Below are positions 36,183 to 48,142 of a DNA stretch of 64,000 nucleotides, one piece after another. Source of the stretch: Chlorocebus sabaeus (lineage: Eukaryota; Chordata; Mammalia; Primates; Cercopithecidae). Every line of letters starts with the position of its first letter. Position 1 is the stretch's first letter. The stretch lies in the NCBI RefSeq assembly GCF_047675955.1, contig NC_132925.1:71057622-71121621 (forward strand), given 5' to 3'. The translations under genes were made by a program, and so were the position numbers. The notes under the pieces were generated by a model, which searched no databases, was not told where the DNA came from, and saw nothing but the letters and a program-made list of their open reading frames with translations.

Positions 36183-37254
36183 CGCATCTTGGTCTTACCC
36201 ATCTTTAAATTATTTCCTTCTTCATTGTAGACATTTTCAAATAATAGTTACACACTCATGGCATATTTTTTAATTGAAATGTAGAGAGAGTAACAAAAGA
36301 TATACCTAAGTAAGACATATTGCCAAAATGGCACAATATGAGTTACCTCATGTAATTCATAGAGAAGGAGATCTTCTCACAGAAAAGTAGACATACAGAA
36401 AGGCAAGATTGGTGTATCAATTGTATATCCAAATACATTGCTCATTCCTAAATATCTGCACTGATCTCGATGCCATGGGTTAAGTTAGCGTATCCAAGTG
36501 ATTCATTATTCCTATGAATATGTTTTCCAAAGTTTATTTTGCAGTTAACTAGCAAAATAAAGTCACAGTTTTTCACATCAGGAAAAAATTTGTAAATAAA
36601 ATGAAACCTCTCATTAGTGACATTCCTTTCTAAATGCTGTGTTGCCACAAATCATGACAGCAAATCATTCGGACGCTACACTTATACTTTGATCTCCCTT
36701 GCTTTCTCTTCCTGCCTACTGTTACCTCTTTTACTTCTCTGATTAGAAAAAATTTGTCCAGTGCTATTTTAGTGAAAGTGCTGGTTGAGCCTTTTGGAAG
36801 AGAACATGGCTAGGGTAAAGGGAGAGAGTGAGTTAGCCCTGTATGTTTCATGTTTGGGGGACTTCAAGCAGCAAGTAACAGCTGGAAATTTTGTAGCTGG
36901 ATAAAATTAGATTCTCCCTGAATTCCTCACTCAGTATCACAAGAAATGGGGAAGGATTATCCCTGTCTATTATGAAGGGATGGCTTAGTTCTAATAATTT
37001 CAGGAGGACTGAGGCATTGTTTATTGTTTGGCTGACAGTGAAACAACTTTATAGTTAGCTCCAAGACAATGGTTGTGGTCAGACTCCTAGGTGTATGCAA
37101 ATGGTGGTGGCAGCTTGGACTTCTGTAAACCTACCCAACATATTAGTCCTGGGATGGTTCAGATGGCATTTGACAGCAGCTACAGACTCTCTGGCTGGGA
37201 AATCTAATTCATACACACAGGTAATTTCACCTCAAGGCAATTTTCAGAAAGACT
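36183..37254. other. Unassigned sequence
   Basis: No gene or repeat recognised. Confidence 0.35.
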
Positions 37255-37750
37255 TAAGGGAGGGTATACTTATCAGGAGTCTCTCTGTAGGGAGTAAGAG
37301 ACACCTCATTATTCTGGCTTAAATATAAAGGGATTTATGACTCACATCCCTAAGAAGTCAAGGGATCTACTAGCTTCAGGAATAGCTGAATACAGGGGAA
37401 TCGTTGTACTCATTCTCTCTCCATCTCTTACCTCTGGTTTCTTCTGCAGTGACTTTTAGTTTCATACAGGCCTTCTCATCCTGGTGGTCCCTGAGAGCTC
37501 TGGAATTATACTACATTGCAACCACAAATCCCAGCAGAAAGTGAACTTCTCCCTCCCCAGTAGTTCTAACTACTTCTGAGATTTCTGAGATGGATTCGCT
37601 TTGGTCTGGGGTGGGTATTGGTTAAGAAATTCATTGGCCAGACCCAAGGAAGTATTCTCTCCTGGAGTCAGGTGTGTGTGTATGTACGAGATGGGGTATC
37701 ACTGGCCCCCACTGGAACTCATAGACTGAGCATAGAAAAGAGGTGATTTC
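37255..37750. other. Possible ancient interspersed repeat
   Basis: 'ataaagggatttatgactca', 'ttctctctccatctctta', 'caaatcccagcagaaagtga' and 'attcattggccagacccaag' resemble a mammalian-wide repeat I cannot name with certainty. Confidence 0.4.
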
Positions 37751-38039
37751 CCAAAGGAGAACCAAGATGCTCTTACTAGAAGAATGAGGGCTGGAAGGTG
37801 GGTTTACAAAACCAGTGTTTGCAGATGTTTACCACAAGGAGACCCCTGCAAGGACTAGTCTTCATACTTGAGTATGTAAGGGCTGGTGATTTATCTAGAT
37901 GAGGCATAAATGTTCACATGTCTTCATTCACACTCACAGGCTAGTTAAACCTGACACGTTCAGATTTGACTTATTTTAAACTGACCAGGATGAGATTAGA
38001 TGGGAGAGGACTTGAGAATAGGAGGGGAACTGACTTCCC

Positions 38040-38215
38040 TTTATACCTAGTACTTTCACATATGTCATGTATGTATGGTTTATTCTCTTCTTATATTATT
38101 TCAAGGCAGGTGTGATTACCATTTTAATATAGAAACAAACAAAAAATAAAACAAAGAAACCTGTCTGTGGTTACATAGCTAGTAAGAATCTAGCTCCTGT
38201 CTTCAACCTAGCACA
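38040..38215 (-). mobile_element. MIR SINE, reverse, diverged
   Basis: 'gtgattaccattttaatata' and 'gtggttacatagctagtaag' are typical of reverse MIR. The middle holds an A-rich insertion. Confidence 0.5.
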
Positions 38216-38364
38216 TTATTTTCATGTTTATATAACTCAAAAAATTGATTAGTAAGCTAGAAGTCTTGTGTTTGTGGTGCTGATAAGGGAGATCACTCCC
38301 TGATGCTCAAATGTGTTAGTATCTTCCTACCTTTTGATATATCATTTCTGTGGTTTGGTTGCTC

Positions 38365-38742
38365 ATCTGTTAGTTTGTGCTGCTATAAGAGCATATCACA
38401 GACTGGGTGGCTTTAGGCCACACACATTTATGTCTCACAGTTCTGGAGGCTGGGAAGTCCAAGGTCAAGGTGCCAGCATGGCTGGGGTCTAGGTGAGGGC
38501 CCTCTTCCTGGTTTGCAGACGGCCACCTTCATTACTATGTCTTTGAATGGCAGAGAGTGAGTAAGCTCTGTCTGGTCTGTTCCTTCTTTTACAAGAACAC
38601 TAATCCCATCATGGAAGACCTGCCCTCATGATCTCATTTAAACTTAATTACCTCTCAAAGTCCCACCTCCAAATAACACACTGGGAGTTAGGGTAGCAAG
38701 ATATGAATTTGGGGGCATACAAACATTCAGTCCATAACATCA
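38365..38742 (-). mobile_element. MaLR LTR (MST/MLT1-related)
   Basis: 'gttagtttgtgctgctataa', 'cacagttctggaggctggga', 'aacactaatcccatcatgga', 'attacctctcaaagtcccac' and 'aaacattcagtccataac' match the reverse of a MaLR LTR. Confidence 0.82.
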
Positions 38743-39512
38743 TCCTAGCCTTCCATCCTAGATAAACTTAACTCATGGTCATTTTTTCTCTTATCCTTTT
38801 CCTAGTTCTGCCTGCCTTCCTGCCTGCGATGTCTCTCTCTGCCAAACCTGTTCATGCCAAAATAAGAGTTTCTTTTGGAAAATGAGCTTGAATTTCTCTC
38901 TCTTTCTCATTCTTTTGAATTTAGGCATCCTTTGGCTGGCACGTTAACTCAGAGAAGGAAAAACTTGGCGTATAGAGGCTGCTTTTGCTCCCATGCCCAA
39001 TAACACCCGTCTCTTGGAACCAGGGAAGGCACAGAACTCGTCCTTCCCTTCTACCCATGCTTCACTGCATTTCATTCCAATACATATTGTGATTTTTGAT
39101 CCAGTAATAATTATGAATAGAAATCCCAGTTAAATTATCCAAATAAGGAAGGGGGGCAAGAAGCTATCCCACTCAATTTGATATAATGTTTTATTTGGTA
39201 TCTACTGAGAGTAACAGGCATGAGGTGCTAGCTGGCTGGGCTGAGCAGATTAATAACTTGCCTTGGGTTATCAGTTGAGTTTCATCCAGAAATAAATCCT
39301 GTCTGATCTCTTGGTAAACACCATGAGATTATTCCATCTAGTCTGGAGGCAAGGATTTTTTGCCTCATAATTGAGCAGCAAAATGACACTGACTAAAGCA
39401 TATTTTGTGTGTCTCAGGATTTGACTAATTTATGAATTAGGATCATGGGAGAAAGATGGCCTGCTCACTGTCATCAGAAATTTTATAACCAAGGAGGATA
39501 TGATCATACTGG
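38743..39512. other. Unassigned sequence
   Basis: No gene or repeat recognised. Confidence 0.35.
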
Positions 39513-39722
39513 AGCAATGGTTCTCAGCCTGGGAGCAATTTTGCCGCCCTTCCTTCAAACAGGGGACATTTTGCAATGTCTGGAGATTAGGGGTGGGGGA
39601 GGGGCTCCTGGCATCTACTGGGCAGAGATCAGAGGTGCTGCTGAATATCTACAATGCACAGAACAGCCCTACGATAAAGAATTATCTGACCCAAAATGTT
39701 AATAGTGCTGAGGCTGAAAGAC
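39513..39722 (-). mobile_element. MER20 (fourth copy, reverse)
   Basis: 'atggttctcagcctgggagc', 'gacattttgcaatgtctgga', 'ctcctggcatctactgggca' and 'gataaagaattatctgaccc' in reverse MER20 order. Two overlapping open frames here are incidental. Confidence 0.85.
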
Positions 39723-39846
39723 CTTAAAGTAAATCAAAAGTAGCCAAAGGTAATACTCAGACTTCTAAGCAGGTAGAATATTTTCCTGGACTCATATAAG
39801 AAATATTTCTCTCTTTGGCAGAAGCTGCTGCTGAGGAACTTAGTCC

Positions 39847-40855
39847 TTGTGTTAGTTTCCTATTGCTGCTATGACAAATGACCACACACTAGATGGCTTA
39901 AACAATACAAATTTATTATCTTACATTTCCAGAGGTGAGAAGTGTCACTACATTCCTTCTCTAGACTCTAGGGGAACATCTGTTACCCCCCATTCTCAGT
40001 TTCTAGAAAGCTGAGGCATCTAGTTGCCTGCATTTCTTGGCTTGTAGGTCTCTTCCATTTTTTCAGAGGAGCAATTTCATCACTCACCTCTGTTTCCATC
40101 ACATCTCCTTCTCCGACTCTCTAGAACGGGAGTCCCCAACCCCCAGGCCATGGACTGGTACTGGTTCATGGTTTGTTAGGAACCAGGCTACACAGCAGGA
40201 GGTGAGGAGTGGGTAAGGGAATGAAGCGTCATTTGTATTTACAGTCACTCCCCATTGCTTGCATTACTGCCTGAGCTCCGCCTCCTGTCACACCAGTGGC
40301 GGCATTAGATTCTCATAGGAGCACGAACCCTATTGTGAACTGTGCATGTGACAGATCTAGGTTGTGTGCTCCTTATGAGAATCTCATGCCTGATGATCTG
40401 TCACTGTCTCCCATCACCCATAGATGGGACCGTCTAGTTGCAGGAAAACAAACTCAGGGCTCCCACTGATTCTACATTATGGTTAATTGTATAATTATTT
40501 CGTTATATATTGCAGTTTAATAATAATAGAAATAAAGTGCACAATACATGTAATGTGCTTGAATCATCCCCAAACCATCCCCCTCCCCAGGCCCATGGAA
40601 AAATTGCCTTCCGTGAAACTGGTCCCTGGTGCCAAAAAGGTTTAAGACTGCGGCTCTAGAACATGACTACCTCTCTCTTACAAGGATCCTTGTGATAACA
40701 CTGGGCTCACCCAAATAATCCAGGATGTGCTTAACAGAATCGTACTTGCAAAATCCCCTTTGCCATCTAAAGATAACACATTTACAGGTTTCAGGGGTCA
40801 GAACATGAACATCTTTGGGTAACCATTATTTTCCCTACCAGAGTGCCGTTTCCTT
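39847..40855 (-). mobile_element. MLT1-type MaLR LTR split by MER1A
   Basis: Left part 'gtgttagtttcctattgctg', 'caatacaaatttattatctt'. Right part (from 40662) 'cccaaataatccaggatgtg', 'tcaggggtcagaacatgaac', 'attattttccctacca'. The two halves join into one reverse MLT1 LTR once MER1A is removed. Confidence 0.8.
40127..40653 (-). mobile_element. MER1A, full length (527 bp), exact 8-bp TSD
   Basis: From 'cgggagtccccaacccccag' to 'aaggtttaagactgcgg', 527 bp, equal to the length I recall for MER1A. Internal blocks include 'gagctccgcctcctgtcaca' and 'gggaccgtctagttgcagga'. Flanked by 'ctctagaa' at 40119-40126 and 40654-40661, the 8-bp duplication expected for a hAT-Charlie element. No transposase is encoded. 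Confidence 0.95.
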
Positions 40856-41774
40856 ACTAGAAAAATCTATAGCCTATCCCTGTTTTCTGAGACACTTTCT
40901 CCCCAAACTCCTTCATATTACTAGAACCCTGTAACCAAAGAAAAATAAAAATCAGCTCTGGAAAATCAAAATAAAATAACATCCCCAATCTTAAAGAAAG
41001 ATAGTTCTCTTTAAAAAGCTCCTAGCCACTTGGTCAAGCTTCTAAGCTAATTCCATGTAAAGGTGAATACAACAATTATAATAATCTCAAGATTCCAAGA
41101 AGACTGGAGAGTTGAGCTATTTTGGGGGGCTTTCATTATTTTTTCTTTCTGTATAGAACTCAATGGGGTCTTGCTTTAAGAATATGAATCCGTAATCTGT
41201 ATTTCCTCAATCCCGCTCAGTCAAAATTTCTAGGAAATTCAGCTACCATTTTGTTCTAGATCCTTGTCAATGTCCAACTCTGTTCTTAACAGTCCCCCAA
41301 AATGCTGATGCTGAACTTGAAGGTCACTATAACAGATTCTCTGTTGGGGCTGTGTTTATTGCATTATTTGAGCACCTACCTGGTTACCATTGTTTTTTAG
41401 AGGGTGAAAGTAGGTACCAAAAACTACCAAACACTCCACCAGGGTTCAATGAACTTAAAATGCATTTGGCCCCATCTAAGTGATTTGGGAACTAGAAGAA
41501 CAAAATTCAAGCAAATTGAGTGAACATCTATGGAGCATGTACTCTGTACCACGCTGGCATAAAACACTACCATATAAAGATAAATATGCAAACACTTTGA
41601 CTTAGTACCTAGGACGGATTTGCCATAATCTACCTTTTATAAGTATTTCCATAATAGCAAGACTTCAATTTGTTCCCACCTCTAAAAAAATTTACATCTC
41701 TACCTATATGTGACATTGTACAAAGAAAATCAAAGTTATTTCTTTATAACTGACCAATATTTTTTCATTTGTAT
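40856..41774. other. Unassigned sequence
   Basis: No gene or repeat recognised. Confidence 0.35.
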
Positions 41775-42040
41775 TTTTGAGTGTCAAATGACACAACGAA
41801 AAGCCCATTGGCTCTCCGGTACACAGGCCTCAGTATGAACCCCAGTTTAGCCCCCTTCCTAAGAAATAGGAACCTTGGACAAATTGCCTACTATCTCCTC
41901 AGTTCAGTTTCCTCATTTGTAAAATGGGATTAATAAGGGTCCCACCAAACCACTTTACTAAGAACCAGAAAAAAATACGAGGGCTTTACACAGGTGCAGT
42001 AGATGTGTGTGGCTGATGAATGGTGGCCATGATCATCACC
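41775..42040 (+). mobile_element. MIR SINE, forward
   Basis: 'gtatgaaccccagtttagcc', 'ccttggacaaattgcctact', 'agtttcctcatttgtaaaat' and 'ggctttacacaggtgcagt' follow MIR. The 3' tail is part of the locally duplicated block. Confidence 0.75.
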
Positions 42041-42161
42041 CTCCTCCAGCGACCTGGTTACCAAACATGCTGCTCCCAATTGGAAGTACCAAGTTTCAGA
42101 CGGGATGCATGCTTATCCTTTATAGCTCCTTCACCTCCCTCATGGGTTTGGAAAGAGCTTA
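41962..42161 (+). repeat. Local duplication, copy 1
   Basis: About 200 bp from 'agaaccagaaaaaaatacga' to 'gggtttggaaagagctta', matching 43030-43265. It includes the 3' tail of the MIR and its downstream flank. Shared strings include 'tgctgctccca', 'aagtttcagac' and 'ttggaaagagctta'. Confidence 0.8.
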
Positions 42162-42579
42162 ATATGAGGACCAATTAAAGTTGATAACACTCTTCAGTTC
42201 CTATTTGGAATGATTTTTTTTTCAATACCTTTAAATGTAACTCACTTGTCATATAATTGGATGTTATAAAAGTCTCCATTTAAAAAAAAATTACCCAGTT
42301 GAGTATCTTCTGCAAGATGCTGACTCTATAGTTTTTAAAACCTATTACTATTCCAGCCATTTTTCACTTTGGATATAATCCCTCATTTTCATAGAGCACA
42401 TAAGGCTGGCCATCCAGCCAATTGTGAGCTTTTAAAACTCTCCATTTATATAGCTCCCATTTGGAACCATATTTCTGAGAGGAAGAAATGATATCAATGT
42501 TTTTTATCTATCCTATGCTTCTAGAAAATTTGAACACTGACATCTTTGTTTTATGTGATTTTGAGTTGGTGGGCAATTG

Positions 42580-42930
42580 AGAGGTTGGGACATGGTATCA
42601 GGGAGGACTCAATATGAATCCCAGCTCTGTCACTTACTTGCTTTTGCAGGAGACTTAACTTGTTGTGCCTCAGTTTATCCATCTGCAAAATGGGGATTAT
42701 CATAGAACCTCCCTAATAGAGATGTTGTGAGATTTGACAGAATGCTTAGTATACTGCCTGTTGTGTATATTATTGCCATCATTAATATTAGCAATATTAT
42801 TATCATACTACTGTACTTCACAGATTTATGGTTGGAATAAATTTAGCTGTTATACGTAAAGTGCTTAGCATAAAGTCTGGCAAAAAGTATGTTCTTAGTA
42901 AACGGCAAATACTATTCATTATCATTCATA
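42580..42930 (+). mobile_element. MIR SINE, forward
   Basis: 'aatcccagctctgtcactta', 'ttgtgcctcagtttatccat', 'ctgcaaaatggggattatca' and 'agagatgttgtgagatttga' are a clear MIR. A second 3' piece ('aagtgcttagcataaagtct') follows at about 42855. Confidence 0.82.
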
Positions 42931-43345
42931 TTTAAGGGTTTCATAAACATTAACTCATTTAATAATTATAATAATTCTATGTGTTGATTCTATTACTCCA
43001 TTTTATATATGGATACACTGAAGCAGTAAAGGACAGGAAAAAAACATATAAGGGCTTTTATACAGGCACAGTGGGTAGATGGGTGACTGATTAGTGGGTG
43101 GGTGATGAGTGGCTGGCTGATGAGTGCTGATCATAATCATCACCCTCTCCCAGTGCCCAGGTTACCAGATGTGCTGCTCCCAAGCATAAGTATTAAGTTT
43201 CAGACAGGTTGCACATTTATCTTTTATGGCTCTTTCACCTCCTTCACGGGCTTGGAAAGAGCTTAAGGGCTAAATATCTTGCACAAATCACATCGGTATT
43301 AAATGGCAAAGCTGGGGTTTGAACCCAAGAGCCATTTTATATCAT
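42931..43345 (-). mobile_element. MIR SINE, reverse, split by duplicated block
   Basis: Left part 'attaactcatttaataatta', 'attactccattttatatatg'. Right part 'atatcttgcacaaatcacat', 'ctggggtttgaacccaagag'. The intervening 43030-43265 is local duplication copy 2. Confidence 0.7.
43030..43265 (+). repeat. Local duplication, copy 2
   Basis: Direct-orientation counterpart of 41962-42161, with an extra roughly 28-bp 'gtgactgattagtgggtggg'-like GT-rich segment. It interrupts a reverse MIR, which indicates that this is the inserted copy. Confidence 0.8.
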
Positions 43346-43367
43346 TTGGCTATAAGATTCTGTTCCT

Positions 43368-44002
43368 GGACCAAACTGAGGGTTGGGTTGCTTTCTTGTG
43401 GCCCAGTAACAAGATGCAGATGAACTGGGAAGAAAGTTTTTATTTCTGTAACCAGTTACAGGGAGAAGGCCTGGAAATTATCACCAGACCAACTCAAGAT
43501 TACAAAGTTTTCCAGAGCTTATATACCTTCTAAGCTATACGTCTACATGTAAGTGTGCATTTATCTAAAGACATAAGTGGTTAACTTCTTTTAATCTATA
43601 ACTAAGGTCTAAGTCCTGAAGACCTTCCTCTGCAGCCTCAGTAAATTGACTGACTCTAAATGGGTCCAGGTGCTGGGGTGATTATCCTTATCTTGTCTCC
43701 CGCTAAATTACAGAGGTTTGGGGAGTTCCTTTAGACCCCCAATAAACTTGTTTGTGGATGCCTGGGGAGTTTCTTCAGACCCACAATAAAACTTGTTTAA
43801 TCCTAAATGGTTTCTGTTAAGAATTCCTTCGTTATTTTGTCATGCTTTAAGGCCCAGGAAAGGCCTAGACAAAACTCTTGGTGGGCTTTTGTTACATTCC
43901 AGCCTTTGTATAAGGGCACTGGCTTTCAATATTGAACTTAACCACTCAGTCAGTTCTGAAACCGTTATGGAGGCCTGCGTTAGTGAGACCTGGCCTGCCA
44001 CA
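43368..44002 (-). mobile_element. Endogenous retroviral solo LTR (ERV1-like)
   Basis: Ends TG...CA on the plus strand (tggaccaaactgaggg ... tggcctgccaca). On the minus strand it carries a TATA-type 'tatataagctctgg' (43513-43526) followed by an 'aataaaa' signal (about 43436-43442), the normal order for LTR promoter and poly(A) site. A direct repeat of 'gggagttcctttagaccccc'/'gggagtttcttcagacccac' (43720, 43765) lies inside. Family name uncertain. No retroviral genes adjoin it. Confidence 0.75.
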
Positions 44003-44669
44003 ATCTACTCCATTGAACATCTATCACAAAAGTGGCACTGGTGTGTCACTCAAGTCATGCCCTTGCTGAAAGACCAGTTACATTATCTAGAGCAAGGCCA
44101 GATAAATCAGACTGCAAAAATATTGCTGGACTTTGTATGGTGGTTCTCCTTCTAAAGTAGCATAACACCCACCCGGATGCCTGAGAGAAGGTAGGAAGTC
44201 ACACTTTTTTTATTAAATGGCTAAGTGGGAACAGCCAAAAATTAAGCATGGTTGGAAATGAATGAGACACCCACTGATTCTAGAAGAGCTGTTCTTTAGT
44301 AAGAATGACTAAACATTTTAATTGTTCTGATGGTGATTAAAACAACTTAGCAACAGCAGTATCACCCCCTTAAGAAGAAAGAATGCCTTAACAGGGAGGA
44401 TGTGGCTGACAAACACAGCTTCTCATAGGAAGCTGAAGTGTGAGATTACCTTATAATGCTGACCCTATAATAAGATGCTCTAGTTCAGGTGTGAGGCCAA
44501 GGTAATTCAGAGGGTCCTTGGAAATAAGCAGGCTGGATTCAGTGCATAACTGAGGTACTGCTTCTCCTAAATAACATGCTCAATGCAATCTGCTTTGTGT
44601 AGATTGCATTTTACAGGCAGTAGTGCAGGGGTAATGATGTGATGAATTTGATAATATTCTTAGTATACA
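44003..44669. other. Unassigned sequence
   Basis: No gene recognised. The 120-codon frame at 43793-44155 starts inside the LTR and is judged incidental. Confidence 0.35.
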
Positions 44670-44905
44670 ATGTATTGAGCATTTACTAAGCACTTCATTC
44701 TTTCCATACACATTTTCACTGGAATTCTTACATCAGCCACTTAAAGTTAGTAGTGCTGTTTCACCATTTTACAAATGAGGAAACTGAGGCACACAAGCTT
44801 GAAATGACATGCCCTGTGTCTTACAGCTAGAGTGTAGTAGAGTTAGGGTTCAAACCCAGGTTTGCCCACCTCTATCACCTGCTGGTCTAATCACTCAGCC
44901 TCATG
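44670..44905 (-). mobile_element. MIR SINE, reverse
   Basis: 'ccattttacaaatgaggaaa', 'ctgaggcacacaagcttgaa', 'gtcttacagctagagtgtag' and 'gggttcaaacccaggtttgc' are diagnostic. Confidence 0.85.
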
Positions 44906-46564
44906 GGCAGCCAAGAATGGGAGAAAGAACCAGACCAGAAATGTTTTAACCAGTCAGGAGACCTACAGGAAGGCACTTGGTTTTCTCATCTCATCAAAAA
45001 CCTGGTTTTAGGGGTTGAGAAAGCAAGGGTCCCTCTTTTCCCGGGAACACAGCTTTTCTGCTAGGCTGTTTTCAGTATCTTATTGATTCTGATTGGTCAG
45101 GTGCTCTTCTGTGACCCAAGGCCTGGGGAGGAATGGCTTAAGTCAATCAGAAACTCTGGAAATAAAGACATGAGGTTAAAATACATGGCTAAGAAGGACT
45201 GAGGGATGAATTCCACAAAGAGAAATCAGAAACCTGATTTTGGGTGGGATTAAATAGATATCGGAGAGAGAAACAACATAGTCTCCCAGTTTTGTAACAT
45301 GATGATGAGATGCCTTGTTACAGCCAGTGCTGTGGCCAGAGCTGGCTTTTACCTGAACAGTTATTTCAGGAGAGGAATTCTTCCAGGAGACATGTCCGAC
45401 TCCTCTCAGAATCCTAGCTGTGCTCCAGTGAGGTCCTGCTCCATTTTTCTCACTTATTAAGTGAATATCATATGCTCAAGGTACATTTTCTCTCTTCCTG
45501 CTTGCATGGCTACAGAGCACTATGAAAAATAGATACTTAAAAAAAACCTGGCAGTGCAACCAATCTTTATGCAAAAAAAAATCTCAGAGTCTTAAAAATG
45601 GAGGCTGGGTATAAAGGGAACTCATTGCTGAATTCCAGGTAATTATTTAGGCAACAGGCATCCTTACCATGCAGCACAGGAGTGTCCACAAATCTCCAAT
45701 TCACTGTCACAGCAAGGAGAAAAAATACTTCCCTGTAGACAGACAAAAATACTTCCTACCTTCTCTCGGTAAAAGGAAGGATGGCAGTTTGCTTTCTATA
45801 TACATTGCACCTGAGGTCAGCCCCTCGGGGAGGAGGCCCTGGTGGGAACAGCTCAAGTCAGAAAGGGCTGATTGTTGCTCCATTTGGAGAGCACCTGAGT
45901 TAAACAGGTGAAAAGCCTTTACTATAAAAGTCCTCAGGGTCAGGAAACAAATAGCTGAGGTATATCACTGTGTGTGGGTGAAATGGGAGCAAATGAAATG
46001 AAGGTGATGTGAGAGTGGGATACACACACACACATACACACTCTGGTGCTGGGTGCTTGAAGATTTGCCAGCCAGGACTGGTGCCCTCTAACAGAGGGTC
46101 AAAGCACTTCTGCCCCCTAACTTGCCCAGTGTCCCAGTCTCTTGGGCTGACCCTGGCTGATGCTGGGAATTCTTGTTACATACCTGATCCCCCAGCACCT
46201 AACATGCTGTTGGATACAAACAAAAACTCAAAATAAAAAAGTACTTGGAATGTTTGGCCATTTGGGCTGGACTTGTGTTTCTGGTTAATATTCTTGTGGG
46301 CTTGTCATACATTTTGATATGTAAAGCACTCATCAGTCTGGCGGCTGCTGGTGTCATTGACCAACAGAACTTAGGAAGCATTCTTGGGGCTTTAATGTGA
46401 TTAGTAGGAGGAACAACCTCAGGGGAGGAGAAGGAAGGCATTCTCTCAGTAGGAACCACTGTGTGTCGCAATTATTCATTTGCATATCCAAGACATAAAC
46501 TCATATTAGACCACAAACTGGTGAAATCATGTCAGGAAGATAAAGATAACAACAATAGCAACAC
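44906..46564. other. Unassigned sequence with a short (CA)n tract
   Basis: No gene recognised. A short interrupted CA repeat lies at 46021-46042. Open frames at 45669-45911 and 46199-46471 match nothing I know. Confidence 0.35.
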
Positions 46565-46745
46565 TTATCTGGGATTTTTTTTTGAGTGCTCACCATATGC
46601 CAGGCACTTTCAAGGGCACTTAACACATTTTAGCACTTGCTCATCTAACAAATAGTATGACTTTCCCTGTTTCCCAGATGAAGAAATTAAGGCAAAGAAT
46701 TTAGGTTACTTGTTGAAAGTTACACAGCTAGTAAGTGGCATATGC
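46565..46745 (-). mobile_element. MIR SINE, reverse
   Basis: 'ccatatgccaggcactttca', 'tgtttcccagatgaagaaat' and 'agttacacagctagtaagtg' give a reverse MIR. Confidence 0.8.
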
Positions 46746-46764
46746 TGCTTTCAGTCTTCAGAGT

Positions 46765-46946
46765 GGTGGTTCTCAGACTTTGGCAAGCAATAAATTCCCC
46801 TGGAGAGTTTGTTAAGAAGCACAAGGCTGGGCCCCAACCCCAGGGTCTCTAATCATGTAGGTCTGGGATGGGGCCTAAGAATTTGTAGTTCCAGGATCCC
46901 AGGTGATGCTGATGGTGACGGTCCAAGGGCCACACTTAAAGAACCA
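46765..46946 (-). mobile_element. MER5A (hAT-Charlie MITE)
   Basis: 'tggtggttctcagactttgg', 'ctgggccccaaccccagggt', 'aggtctgggatggggcctaa' and 'ccaggtgatgctgatggtga', close to the 189-bp MER5A length, with decayed terminal inverted repeats. Confidence 0.88.
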
Positions 46947-47407
46947 AACTCAGATAGGCTCTAGAGTTTACACCCAACAGATTTTGAGTGCAAAGGATAT
47001 TCATGGAGAAATTGTGGCACATGTCACTTTGATTTTTACACGTTACATTCCTGTCATAGGATCCAATTTTTGTGCCCAGATGTGGGACATTTTCTCTCTC
47101 ACCTCCAAAACCATGAGCATCTGAATGGTATATGGTAAGCATTTTGTGTAGATTTCCCACAGCTGCTGGTGTGGAGGTTGACTTTTCTTCTTCTCATTCC
47201 TTCTCAGAGTAATTTGTTACCATGGCTTAAGGAGCCCTATATCTGGTAGCCATCATTTAGTGATTGGCTAAATAAAGTATATACATTGAAACAAAACACT
47301 TACAAAGTTATGGGGAAAAATGGTGGTCCTCATAAAATTTATTTTCCCCTTTTTATGGCTGGCCAGTTAGATAAATTATTTTCCAGCTGTCTATGCTGCT
47401 AGGATGT
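46947..47407. other. Unassigned sequence
   Basis: No gene or repeat recognised. Confidence 0.35.
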
Positions 47408-47760
47408 TGTATGAGTCCATTCTCACGCTGCTAATAAAGACATACCTGAGACTGGGTAATTTATAAAGGAAAGAGGTTTAATGCGTTCACAGTTCCACGT
47501 GGCTGGGGAGGCAAATCATAGTGGAAAATGAATGAAGAGCAAAGTCACCTCTTACATGGCGGCAGGCAAGAGAGAGTATACAGGAGAACTCCTCTTTATA
47601 AAACCATCAGATTTCATGAGAATCATTCAATACCACAAGAACAGTATGGGAGAAATCGCCCTTATGATCCCATTATCTAATACCTTGCCCTGCCCTTGAC
47701 ATAAGGGGATTATTACCATTCCAGGTGAGATTTGGGTGGGGACACAGCCAAACCATATCA
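47408..47760 (-). mobile_element. MST/THE1-type MaLR solo LTR
   Basis: From 'tgtatgagtccattctcacg' to 'cagccaaaccatatca'. Includes 'gacatacctgagactgggta' and 'gtgagatttgggtggggaca'. About 353 bp, solo. Confidence 0.92.
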
Positions 47761-48142
47761 GGTGGTGATGTGATTAATGTTTCCCTAAATGTAATGGATG
47801 CATTTTTCATTTTACTTTCTTCATAAGAAAATTTCTTGCCTTGAATTTCCTTGTTTTTTCCTTTCTGTGAGCTGGAATACAGACAGGATAGCAACCCAGC
47901 TTTGATCTTACAGATGATGACAATACCTTAGGGATAGTGAACAACAAGATGGGAGAAAAACTGGGTCCCTGAAAGATTGTATGGAGCAGAGCTTCCCTGC
48001 CATCCTGAACCTCACATCTCTAAACTGTTTTATGGTAAAGAAACAATCTTACTTAAATCAGTAAATTTTCAGATTGTTCTTTGCTACAGCATCTTAGCCT
48101 TGGCAATAAAAAATACAGATAACATATGATTGTATACATATA
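47761..48142. other. Unassigned sequence
   Basis: No gene or repeat recognised. Confidence 0.35.

Noticed and set aside
43793..44155. 120-codon frame
   Set aside because: It starts inside an LTR in the antisense direction and ends in unassigned DNA; no homology recognised.
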